From Draconibacterium aestuarii (GTDB lineage: Bacteria > Bacteroidota > Bacteroidia > Bacteroidales > Prolixibacteraceae), in contig JAPOHD010000007.1 in assembly GCA_026671195.1 (NCBI GenBank), positions 62,001 through 126,000 on the forward strand: a stretch of DNA of 64,000 bases. Reading direction: 5' to 3'. A program made the position numbers and the translations under genes. Below are positions 36,595-45,283 of this stretch, piece by piece. Every line of letters starts with the position of its first letter. The stretch's first letter is position 1. The notes beneath the pieces were generated by a model that was given only the letters and a program-made list of their open reading frames with translations, was not told where the DNA came from and ran no database searches.

Positions 36595-39500
36595 TTATTG
36601 AAGTAAAAAATCAATAATATTGGTCAGCAGTTTACCGGCAACCGGATCATTGGTTCCACGATTCACTTCCATTTCTGAAGCAATCAAGGTGCCTTTCTTC
36701 TCGTTTACCAATAGTAAAGGTATTCCGCTCATTTCGCGATAAGTTTCAATCCTGTTTCCACTTAACCCCGTGTGTGGCCGCAAATAAGTACATAAATCTG
36801 TTGTATCATCTTTCTTTTTCAACCTGTACGAACGCTTGCAGGCACGTGGCAATTCACCATTTTCAGGTTGCCACCAGGCCAGCTCAAGAGGCTCAATTTC
36901 ATTAAAAACAGGATGTTCAGGAATGTGCATATTCACCACCCGTCCTTCTCTTTCGTATACCGATTCAATACGATCGTACATGAGCCACTGCATATGTTTT
37001 CCCGGATGAACAAGCAAAACATTGGTACCATTTCCCATTACCGTGCGTACATCCTCCCAGTTATACGGAACTTCATTATCAGCATCGAGGTTAGCCACTA
37101 TAATCAAATCCAGTTTCTTAAACCTGATTTCGGTTAAATCGGTAAGTTCAACGTATTTTACGCCCAGAGCATTAAGCGTTTTATTCGTTTCTCCTGTAAT
37201 ATCAAAAACTCCAATTGTTTTTTCTGAAGCGAGTTGCGAAGCTGCCCATTTTTTTTCAGCAATTGTAATATCGTAATCGTTTTTTGAAATAACCTTGTCA
37301 TTGTTTTCAAGCGAAAGAACAAGTTGGCATTTCATCTTTCCGGCAGGAAGCTGTGCCGGCATTTTAACCGACAGGTTAAACCACTGCCTCTCATAAAACG
37401 GAACGGCTTCTGTTTTTACTTCTCCCGATGCCAGTGTTTCTTCTCCCGAAACGATTTCCCATTTCAGATTTGACGAAGGTAGCGATTCTGCTTCCAGGTT
37501 ATTGTTGATAATGCAAACACGCGGTTGAATAGTTGCTCCTGCGTAAAAGCTGCGGCCAAACAATTCGGCACTTACCAGAACCGGTTGATAAGCTTTTTTT
37601 ACAGCATAGTTTACCGGATAAGGCTCAATACGTTCGGCATCGTGTACATTACGAAACCAAGTTACGTTGGCAAACAATTGCAAGCCGGCTGTTTCAGAAC
37701 TGGTTCTCCGGATGGTTTCAACCAATTCTTTGGTCATAAAATCGCGGCGTTGGAAAGTAAACTTTGGATCGTGATCTTCGTAGGCCCAGTTACCCAACCA
37801 CGATTGCGGCACATAATTATTAAACATGTATTTCCGGTTAAAATGCCCGTCGTCGTTATTGGTGTAGCCGGTTGAAGTTTCCTGGCTAAAGAAAGCGCGC
37901 CCGGGATTAGCGCCCGGCGACCAGTATATACGTTTGGCCCACTCGCCATTGTACATCTGAAAGAAATCGCGGTTATACCAGTTGTTGTATATATGGCGGT
38001 CGTCAATATCGCCATCGTCGATTCCATGTGGCGCCAGGTTTTTATCGTAATCTCCTTTTACACGACTATATCCCGAATCGGCTGAAATGGCTGCATTCGG
38101 AGACAAACGTCGGATCTCCTTAATTACATCCGAAAGAATTTTCCATTTTTCCAGCCGAATCTCCGGTGGATCGTTGTGATAGAACATGGTAAAATACATT
38201 TCGTTATTTATTGTCCAAACCAATAAAGAAGGGTGGTTTCTGTACTTCTTCACCAGGGCCAGTGTTTCGTTTCGCCATATTTCAATCAGTTCGGGTGATG
38301 GCATTTCTCCGATCATAAACCATGGGAACGGTCCTTCGTAACTCACCCCAACACCTTGTTCATCGGCTGCATCCATCCAGGCTTTGGTAAACGGACAACC
38401 ATGCGAACGTGTAACCATCTGGTTGTTCTCGTTCATAAAGCCAAAAAACTTTTGGGCCAATACTTCGTTATTGGGTGCTATTCCACACGGCGGATGATTG
38501 GCACCACCAAGCCAGTAATCATTTCCGTTTAACACAAATTTTCCATCGTTAATTTCGAAGGTACGGAAACCAATATCCATCGTGTTTTTATCGACCATTT
38601 GGCCTGCTTCGTACACGGATGTTTCGCACACGTATAAATTAGGATTGTGCGGACTCCACAATTTGGGGCTAATATTCTCTTTTTTGACAGTAAGTACCTG
38701 TTCGGCTCCTGCTTTTACAAGCTCTTTTTCCGAACTTTCGAACAATACCTTTTTGCTTACTTTATCAGTAACTTTTACACGTGTTTCTACCGTCTTATCT
38801 TCAGACGATGTATTTTTCAGGCTTATTTCAAAGTTGCCGCCATCGGTTTTTGTGTTGGCAAATACATCGGTAATCGAAACCGGATTTACGATCTCGAGCG
38901 AAACAGGTTGCCATATTCCGCCTTCGGTATTTTTAAACATTCCATGAGGCAACGAATTCAGCATATCGTTATTGATCTCCACCGATACGGCAGTGGTTAC
39001 ATACTCATCGGCATTGTGAACGCGGTCGTACTGCCGTACTTTTACATTCACCGCAATTACGTTATTTCCGGGCTTTACAAAGTCGGTTATATCCACATCA
39101 AAATCGCCAAACATACCAATATGGCTTCCGGCATGGTGCCCATTTACAAACACATCGGCCACTTTCGATACAGCATCAAAATGAAGTATGAATCTTTTAT
39201 CGCCGGTATTTTTAGGCAGTAGAAGATGATGACGATACCAGGCTGCAGTTGTATTTTCTGCATCGAAAGTATAAGCACCAATTCTAGCATATTCTTTCTC
39301 GCGGTAATTATCGGAGATACCACTTCCCTTATGTGGCAAACCTGAATCCTGCAAATGGAGCCAGTTACGAACTGTATTCCAAAACTGTGGCACTTCCATT
39401 ACATGCCAGTTATTATCATCCAGAATTTCATCTCCCGGATTAAACCCACGTACTTCCTGCTCGGGGCAGAACAACCAGTTTCCTTCGAGCGAAACGCTGG

Positions 39501-40212
39501 TGCGCGCTTTTTTAAACGACGCTATTTTTACCGGTTTATAAGCGGCTCTTTGTTTTTTCCGAATTGCTTCTTTCTCTTCGGAAGTAAGTTTTATTTCAAA
39601 TTTCCGGTCATCATTTTGATACGTTTTCACCGCGTCCAGATCCAATGTAGTAACAGATACATTTCGATAGACGGTTGAAATCCATCCGCCACCCAGTACT
39701 ACTTTTCCCGGAGGAAGTGGAGCTTCGTCTTCCACAACAATACGTGAACTTGTTTCCCCGTTAAGGTAAACGCGGATATGGCCATTGAAGAACACCAGTT
39801 TAATTTTATGCCACTCACCGGGTTTGGGTTCAAAGTCCAACGATTCCAGTGCCAGCATTTTACTTTTTGCATCATCCTGATAACGGCAAAGATAGAGGTC
39901 GTTGTTATTTCCCCCGCGCAACCCCAGTGCGTAGCGATTGTCGCGATTCTGAAACCCGAAACCACTCCATATTTGCACTTGTTCTTCCCCTTCCGGTGTT
40001 TGCGCTTCAAATGAAAATTCATAGGCCCCGGCCTGCTGTTCTGTCAAAGAAATTAAACAGTCTTTTATCCTAACCTCTTCCTGCCTCCAAAAAACTTCTC
40101 CCCTGCCGGTAATTTTCCAGAGGTCTTTTATAAGAAGATCGGATTGAGTGGTTGCAGAGAATGCCATTACATTAAAAAGTAACAACATCAGGTAGGTTAG
40201 TTTCATTTTCAT
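36595..40212 (-). CDS. Large GH2-family enzyme with N-terminal lectin-like and C-terminal alpha/beta domain
   Basis: About 1205 residues from the ATG at 40212 (MKMKLTYLMLLLFNVMAFSA signal peptide); ATGs at 40221 and 40230 are also possible, and a longer frame to 40362 adds unsupported residues. Residues about 20-190 look like a concanavalin/LamG-type or DUF1080-like domain (GEWHKIKLVFFNGHIRVYLNG). Then come the GH2 sugar-binding domain, the Ig-like domain and the TIM-barrel with acid/base Glu in VWTINNEMY (about 671) and a nucleophile candidate Glu in FFSQETSTGY (about 777). After about residue 1010 comes an alpha/beta region (LDLIIVANLDADNE, GTNVLLVHPGKHMQ) like ThuA/GATase-fold domains. Its exact activity (galactosidase, glucuronidase or other) cannot be told. 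Confidence 0.82.
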   Translation of the reverse strand: MKMKLTYLMLLLFNVMAFSATTQSDLLIKDLWKITGRGEVFWRQEEVRIKDCLISLTEQQAGAYEFSFEAQTPEGEEQVQIWSGFGFQNRDNRYALGLRGGNNNDLYLCRYQDDAKSKMLALESLDFEPKPGEWHKIKLVFFNGHIRVYLNGETSSRIVVEDEAPLPPGKVVLGGGWISTVYRNVSVTTLDLDAVKTYQNDDRKFEIKLTSEEKEAIRKKQRAAYKPVKIASFKKARTSVSLEGNWLFCPEQEVRGFNPGDEILDDNNWHVMEVPQFWNTVRNWLHLQDSGLPHKGSGISDNYREKEYARIGAYTFDAENTTAAWYRHHLLLPKNTGDKRFILHFDAVSKVADVFVNGHHAGSHIGMFGDFDVDITDFVKPGNNVIAVNVKVRQYDRVHNADEYVTTAVSVEINNDMLNSLPHGMFKNTEGGIWQPVSLEIVNPVSITDVFANTKTDGGNFEISLKNTSSEDKTVETRVKVTDKVSKKVLFESSEKELVKAGAEQVLTVKKENISPKLWSPHNPNLYVCETSVYEAGQMVDKNTMDIGFRTFEINDGKFVLNGNDYWLGGANHPPCGIAPNNEVLAQKFFGFMNENNQMVTRSHGCPFTKAWMDAADEQGVGVSYEGPFPWFMIGEMPSPELIEIWRNETLALVKKYRNHPSLLVWTINNEMYFTMFYHNDPPEIRLEKWKILSDVIKEIRRLSPNAAISADSGYSRVKGDYDKNLAPHGIDDGDIDDRHIYNNWYNRDFFQMYNGEWAKRIYWSPGANPGRAFFSQETSTGYTNNDDGHFNRKYMFNNYVPQSWLGNWAYEDHDPKFTFQRRDFMTKELVETIRRTSSETAGLQLFANVTWFRNVHDAERIEPYPVNYAVKKAYQPVLVSAELFGRSFYAGATIQPRVCIINNNLEAESLPSSNLKWEIVSGEETLASGEVKTEAVPFYERQWFNLSVKMPAQLPAGKMKCQLVLSLENNDKVISKNDYDITIAEKKWAASQLASEKTIGVFDITGETNKTLNALGVKYVELTDLTEIRFKKLDLIIVANLDADNEVPYNWEDVRTVMGNGTNVLLVHPGKHMQWLMYDRIESVYEREGRVVNMHIPEHPVFNEIEPLELAWWQPENGELPRACKRSYRLKKKDDTTDLCTYLRPHTGLSGNRIETYREMSGIPLLLVNEKKGTLIASEMEVNRGTNDPVAGKLLTNIIDFLLQ

Positions 40213-40479
40213 TCCTTTCATTCTATTCATAACATTGAAATAAATTATTTTCCGATATTTTTTTATATCGAAAATGGAAAGCATTATTGTTTTTATGGCT
40301 GTAAACATGAATACTACTGCTTGAGGGTTAACTATTTGTAAATAAGGCGAATTTACCGGCATATCACTGTTACGGCTTTCGTACTTTCAGTATGTATCGC
40401 AAGCGTAATCAGACTATACAAAAATTCATAAAAATACACCTGCCCGATTTTATGTAGATAAAACACAACAAGTAATCTC

Positions 40480-41823
40480 TTAAACAAACTCTAATGGTTT
40501 TCGGTTAATCCACCTTCCGCGGGTAAAATCAGGAAAATACTGAGGAGTACTTCCCATGGCTATCGATGCCTCCGACAACGGGGTAACCGCACTCCAGGCA
40601 GCTGCATCGTACACATCCAACAAAGGCTGGCGTTGTTCTTTCACCGAGTTTATAAATTCGCGGACAACAAAAAAGTCCATGCCCCCGTGACCGGCACCTT
40701 CTGCATCACTTGCAAACTTTTTCCAAAGAGGATGGTCGTGCTCTTCCATGTACGCTTCAAATTTCTCCCATTTGTGGCCCGGACTTTTATGCTCGAAATA
40801 GACCTGTTGGTTACCTCCCTGGAATTCTCCAACACCATCGGTACCCTGAATTTCAAAATCAAGCGAATACGGACGGGGGAGGTTGCAATCGTGTGTTACT
40901 ATTATTGTTTCACCATTTGCACATTTTATGGTCGAAGTAATTACATCTCCCTGTGTCCAAGGCAATTGGGCATAAGGATGATCTTTCCCTCCTTCCGGAT
41001 GTTCTTCGATAAAATCTTTTAATCCAACTGCTTTAGATGCTGTTGCAGTTAAATACAACATTTGGTTGCCCCGGTTAATGTTCATCATAGTTGCGATGGG
41101 GCCCAATCCGTGCGTAGGATATACATCGGCATTCCGTTTCAGCGAATGCTGTGTGCGCCATTTGGCTTCTCCATGTGCTTCATCTCCAAAACGTAATGGA
41201 TTGGAGTTGAATTTCACACCTAATAAACTGTGACGGTATCCGCAGCGGCCATGAACCAGCTCCCCAAACATGCCTTTGCGCACCATATTCATTACCGCCA
41301 GAACATCGCGACGGAAATTTACATTTTCCAAAATCATACAGGGCATACCGGTGGTTTCCGAAGCATTTACAAGGTCCCAGCACTCTTCAAGCGTATTAGC
41401 TGCCGACACTTCAATCCCAACATATTTTCCTGCGTTCATGGTAGCAACAGCCATTTTAGTATGCCACAGCCATGGAGTAGCAATAATTACCCCATCAATA
41501 TCGTCGCGTTCCAGCATTTTCAGGTAAGCGTATTCGCCTTCGGTATATGCAGTAATATTTTTATGTCCATGTTTTAAAAGCAGTTCCTTTGTAATTTCAA
41601 TTGCCTTTGGATTGATATCGCAAATAGCGCTAATTGTAACTCCCTCTGTTAATGCCGCTGCTTTTACGTGAGTACGGCCCCGGCCGCCTACTCCAATAAA
41701 TGCAATATTTACATTCTTTTTTGGCGAAGTTTTGTTGTTTCCCAATACGGTACCGGGAATCAGGCTTGCTCCAATTCCTGCCCCTGTTATTGTCTTAATA
41801 AAGTCTTTTCTTGTGGTTTTCAT
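40480..41823 (-). CDS. GH109-like Gfo/Idh/MocA-fold enzyme
   Basis: 447 residues. After an exported N-terminus (TRKDFIKTITGAGIGASLIPG, Tat-like but with only one Arg in the twin position) comes a Rossmann domain with the nucleotide motif GVGGRGRTH. The pattern IIATPWLWHTKMAVATMNAGK, then ENVNFRRDVLAVMNMVRKGMFGELVHG, and YPTHGLGPIATMMNINRGN is characteristic of GH109, whose studied members are NAD-dependent alpha-N-acetylgalactosaminidases. Other members are plain oxidoreductases, so the activity is open. It lies between GH2 and the endonuclease/phosphatase-like gene. Confidence 0.82.
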   Translation of the reverse strand: MKTTRKDFIKTITGAGIGASLIPGTVLGNNKTSPKKNVNIAFIGVGGRGRTHVKAAALTEGVTISAICDINPKAIEITKELLLKHGHKNITAYTEGEYAYLKMLERDDIDGVIIATPWLWHTKMAVATMNAGKYVGIEVSAANTLEECWDLVNASETTGMPCMILENVNFRRDVLAVMNMVRKGMFGELVHGRCGYRHSLLGVKFNSNPLRFGDEAHGEAKWRTQHSLKRNADVYPTHGLGPIATMMNINRGNQMLYLTATASKAVGLKDFIEEHPEGGKDHPYAQLPWTQGDVITSTIKCANGETIIVTHDCNLPRPYSLDFEIQGTDGVGEFQGGNQQVYFEHKSPGHKWEKFEAYMEEHDHPLWKKFASDAEGAGHGGMDFFVVREFINSVKEQRQPLLDVYDAAAWSAVTPLSEASIAMGSTPQYFPDFTRGRWINRKPLEFV

Positions 41824-41897
41824 GATTATCGTTTTTTAAAGTTTATATTCTGCTATAAAAGTCCCCTACAATTTACAAACAGCGTCAATTATCCGGT

Positions 41898-42007
41898 TTA
41901 TACTTTACCATCAGTACTCAGTTTCCACGGTATACCATCCCGGGATTCCCTTTCCATTTAAACGCTTCGGCAAATAATTTTTCTTCTTTCATGGTGCCAA
42001 TATGCCA
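41898..42007 (-). pseudogene. Remnant of the 3' end of an unidentified gene
   Basis: Between the GH109-like gene and the EEP gene a short frame reads WHIGTMKEEKLFAEAFKWKG, then NPGMVYRGN and a stop at 41918. Shifting one base continues with KLSTDGKV and a stop at 41898. The residue make-up is protein-like rather than random. No ribosome start or upstream body remains; the EEP stop codon (42010) abuts it. I read it as the tail of a deleted gene with a frameshift; the parent family is not recognised. Confidence 0.4.
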
Positions 42008-42009
42008 AA

Positions 42010-42813
42010 TTATTTATTACTCAATTTTAACGTTGCCATTATTGGTCGGTGATCAGACACAAGTTCATCATCAATAACCCGGTAATCCAACACCTTAAAA
42101 CATTCGGGTTTATACGTAAGAATGTAATCGATTTTCACATAAGGATCAATTCCGGGATAAGTTGGTGAATAGGGTTCTTTATCACTGGTTTTCATAAACT
42201 CAGCCAGATAAAGGTAGGCCGGGAAATCGGGATGTGAATTCAAATCACCACCTAAAACAACCGGGTAAGGATGATTAAGAATATCTTTTTTTAGTTGCCC
42301 GACCTGTTGCATGCGGGTTTTGTAATCCACATCTTTTGTACCCGATTGCAAATGGGTATTCACAAACGAAATAGTATCCTGCCCCACTTTTACAGTTACC
42401 CACAAAGCCGTTCGCGGTTCTGTTTCCGGATTATGAGGCAGTAGCGTGTTGTTGGTTTCCAGTATCGGATATTTAGATAATACCGCAACACCGTATCCGC
42501 CGCCGCTAAAATCAATGGCTTTACCAAAAACGTTGGCCATTCCGGTTTGTTTACCCAATTCATATGCCTGGTCTTTTCCATCCGAACGTCCTGTTTTATT
42601 ATCTACCTCCTGTAACAAAACAATATCAGCACCGGAGTCTGTAATTGCTTTTGCGGTACGGGTAATATTTAACTTACCATCCTTATTGGTGCAATGGCGA
42701 ACATTAAACGACATTACCTTTACAATGCCTGTCTTGTTGTTTTTTGAGCTTTTGATTGCATTAGCCGGCATCCAGGCTAAAAACAAAAAAGCAATAATTA
42801 ACGATACTTTCAA
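42010..42813 (-). CDS. Secreted endonuclease/exonuclease/phosphatase (EEP) family protein
   Basis: 267 residues with a signal peptide (residues 1-19). EEP-fold motifs are clear: MSFNVRH (about 34), LLQEVD with the metal-binding Glu (about 67), a VVLGGDLNSHPD Asp-x-Asn motif (about 190) and the final SDHRPIMATL His (about 255). The fold covers phosphodiesterases, nucleases and sphingomyelinases; the exported copies in Bacteroidetes are mostly uncharacterised. The start is TTG at 42813, 6 bp past the stop of the GH95-like gene, so translation is probably coupled. Its role in a glycan locus is unclear; it could act on phosphate esters of the glycan. Confidence 0.88.
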   Translation of the reverse strand: MKVSLIIAFLFLAWMPANAIKSSKNNKTGIVKVMSFNVRHCTNKDGKLNITRTAKAITDSGADIVLLQEVDNKTGRSDGKDQAYELGKQTGMANVFGKAIDFSGGGYGVAVLSKYPILETNNTLLPHNPETEPRTALWVTVKVGQDTISFVNTHLQSGTKDVDYKTRMQQVGQLKKDILNHPYPVVLGGDLNSHPDFPAYLYLAEFMKTSDKEPYSPTYPGIDPYVKIDYILTYKPECFKVLDYRVIDDELVSDHRPIMATLKLSNK

Positions 42814-42819
42814 TGTATT

Positions 42820-45132
42820 CTAATTTATGGGTTTGAATTTCAATGACTCTCCTGCTTTTGTATCAATTTTGAGCATTTTCCCAGCCATTTGCTTCGAAGC
42901 TGACAAATTACTTTCCACAATCACTTTTTTATCAGGCCACGGATTTTCCAGCAAACACTGTTGTCCCTTTTCACTGGTAATTTTCACCTGTTCAACTGTC
43001 CCGTCTTTCTTTTCTGCGGAAACCAAAAATGCTCCGTAAGTCCTTAGCTGGTCAAATGAACAGTCTTTCCATTCGAAAGGAATGGCCGGAAAAACCTTGA
43101 TTACACCGCTATGACTTTGCATTAACATTTCCTGAATGGCTGAGGCAAACGCAAAGTTTCCTTCCAACGTAAAAGGGCGATACGTAAAATTTGAATGACC
43201 GGCCTTGCACTGGTCGCCATTCACGTGAAAAGAATTCTTCAAACAGAAACATTCAGCAAAAGTTCGTAAGGTATTGGCAGCTTTGTCTCCTTCAAATGCC
43301 CGCGCATACAAATTACCCTGCCAGCTAAACGAATAACCAACCCATTGAGAAGAACCTTCTTTTTCGAGATTATCCAGCGTATTCTGAATCACTTTTTTAT
43401 CGGCATCACCTTTCGAAAAATCGAGTAACCCCAATGGATGATAGGCCATCTGATGCGAAAAATGACGGTGCGACTCGTCGTAAGGAAAACCGGGGGCAAA
43501 CATTAGTCCGGTTTCCGGATCAACTGCCAGCTCTGGCCACTCCGCCAGTATCTTTTCCCATTTCCTGGCATCCTCTTCAAAATTTAATTCGCGGGCAAGT
43601 TCAGCTGCCTTTTCATAGGTCCAGCGAATTAAGGCCAAATCAAAGTTTGTGGTTTCGGCAAACCATGCCTTTTTCGAGTTATTATAGATCTCCGGGCTCG
43701 AACTGATAAGGAGTTTTCTTTTCCCTTCATCGGTTTTTACTGAAACATTATCCAAGAAAATAGCCACATCTTTCATCCATGGGTATGCCCTGGTCTCAAG
43801 AAATTCTCTATTCATTGTATATTTCCAGTGCAGATAAAAATGATGCCCCAACCAGGAAGCTACAGTTTGCCCATACGAATACTGAATCCATCCTCCCATG
43901 GCCTCGCCTTCCAGAGTAGTTACCCCCGGAACATTCATACCATCAACACCAAAATAAGCTTTCGTGTATTTTTTGAAATTCGCGCGGTATTTCCAAAGCC
44001 AGTTTAAAAATCCTTCCTCCAGCCCGAGGTAATTACCGGAATACGATGGCCAGTAACTTAGCTGAGTATTCAGATCGTGATGGAAATCGCCTTTCCAGGG
44101 CGGTAGTTTTCCATGGTCGGCAGTCCATACCGCCTGCAACGAAATAGGAGGTGCATCTTCTCGGGCTGCTGCACCAAACTTGTACATTTCGAGGTAATAT
44201 TGTTTTTGCAGAAGCGAATCGGGAATTTGAACCGCAGATTGAGCCCAATAATCTGACCACCAATTTTTATGTATGTCAAACGAAGAGTAAAAACCGTTAT
44301 CCAGCTCTTTTGTAACTATTTCAGTCGCTTCGGGCATTTTGTCCCAGTCTTCGAATTCCGAAGAAACCGACCAGCAACCACACAATTCATTTCCTTTTTC
44401 TTCCCATGAAGTATGAATTTGATACGCAAAACTGCCCCATCCTTTCTGGTTATAGGTATACGAATGATCGCCTTTCGAAATTTCGCCCTGCTCATACCCC
44501 AACTCATTCAGGTCGTTGCGCGACTGGCTTGTATGTCCTTCCTCACTTTCGCGGTTGTAGGCCGGCGAAATTAGTTCTATGTCTAACTCTTCGGGCAGAT
44601 TCTCAAACCTGTACCAGCCCAGTGGTTTTTCGGCATGTACAAATGTTGTAAGTTTAACACCGTTTTCCCATTCCACAATACACGTTGCAGTTTCAATACC
44701 GAGCCTTACTTCTTTTATCTTACCCAATTTTTCGATGTCGAATTCCAACGCTCCTCCCGGAATTTTTGAGGGCGCAGCAACTTTGCTGTATGCCGAATCG
44801 AACTCTTTTTGAACCACATCATATTTATCTTCCTTCCAGTGCTTATAAACACTGTTAAAAGTCCATTTATCGAAGTCCATTCCTTCCATGGGGCGCAAAT
44901 CCCATAGATCGGCCCTATCGAGCGAAAACCGCAGTTTACCATTTTTCTCCCATATAAGATTACCCACCATACCATTTCCCAATGGCATGGCTTCGTCCCA
45001 GGTTTGAGCCAGAGCAGGAAATGTGAGATCTTCCCCCGGGAATGATTTTTCGTCTGAGTTTTTTTGATTGCAGGAAGTAACAAGCAAAAGCAACAGTATA
45101 ATTAGTTGTGATGGAATGGCTATTTTTTTCAT
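42820..45132 (-). CDS. GH95-like (alpha/alpha)6 lipoprotein
   Basis: 770 residues with lipobox LLVTSC. The GH95-type N-terminal domain opens WDEAMPLGNGMVGNLIW (PLGNG). In the barrel, WKGDFHHDLNTQLSYWPSY aligns with the GH95 Asn pair, but the first Asn is Asp-Leu-Asn instead of Asn-x-Asn. SSSPEIY replaces SPSYSPEHGG, keeping the SPE Glu, and LEGNFAFASAIQEM replaces IDGNFG, with Glu for Asp. It is a divergent GH95 relative with an altered but possibly working active site. It has its own TATATTTG box upstream (45203-45210) and is followed within 6 bp by the EEP gene. Confidence 0.8.
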   Translation of the reverse strand: MKKIAIPSQLIILLLLLVTSCNQKNSDEKSFPGEDLTFPALAQTWDEAMPLGNGMVGNLIWEKNGKLRFSLDRADLWDLRPMEGMDFDKWTFNSVYKHWKEDKYDVVQKEFDSAYSKVAAPSKIPGGALEFDIEKLGKIKEVRLGIETATCIVEWENGVKLTTFVHAEKPLGWYRFENLPEELDIELISPAYNRESEEGHTSQSRNDLNELGYEQGEISKGDHSYTYNQKGWGSFAYQIHTSWEEKGNELCGCWSVSSEFEDWDKMPEATEIVTKELDNGFYSSFDIHKNWWSDYWAQSAVQIPDSLLQKQYYLEMYKFGAAAREDAPPISLQAVWTADHGKLPPWKGDFHHDLNTQLSYWPSYSGNYLGLEEGFLNWLWKYRANFKKYTKAYFGVDGMNVPGVTTLEGEAMGGWIQYSYGQTVASWLGHHFYLHWKYTMNREFLETRAYPWMKDVAIFLDNVSVKTDEGKRKLLISSSPEIYNNSKKAWFAETTNFDLALIRWTYEKAAELARELNFEEDARKWEKILAEWPELAVDPETGLMFAPGFPYDESHRHFSHQMAYHPLGLLDFSKGDADKKVIQNTLDNLEKEGSSQWVGYSFSWQGNLYARAFEGDKAANTLRTFAECFCLKNSFHVNGDQCKAGHSNFTYRPFTLEGNFAFASAIQEMLMQSHSGVIKVFPAIPFEWKDCSFDQLRTYGAFLVSAEKKDGTVEQVKITSEKGQQCLLENPWPDKKVIVESNLSASKQMAGKMLKIDTKAGESLKFKPIN

Positions 45133-45202
45133 ATACTCTAATTGTTCAATTTTTAAAGTTAACAGATGGAACTCCCATGATTTTATTCATTTAAACATGT
45201 GG

Positions 45203-45210
45203 CAAATATA
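45203..45210 (-). promoter_or_regulatory. Candidate -7 box (TAnnTTTG) before the GH95-like gene
   Basis: TATATTTG on the minus strand, an exact consensus match, stands 71 bp upstream of the ATG at 45132 in the 151-bp gap after the sulfatase gene. A -33 TTG at 19-21 bp is not evident. Confidence 0.42.
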
Positions 45211-45283
45211 TTGTGATGGTCGTTTCATTCTGTTGTATTATTATTTAGCATTTGATTATTAAAATCGGTGAGGTTCGCAAATG

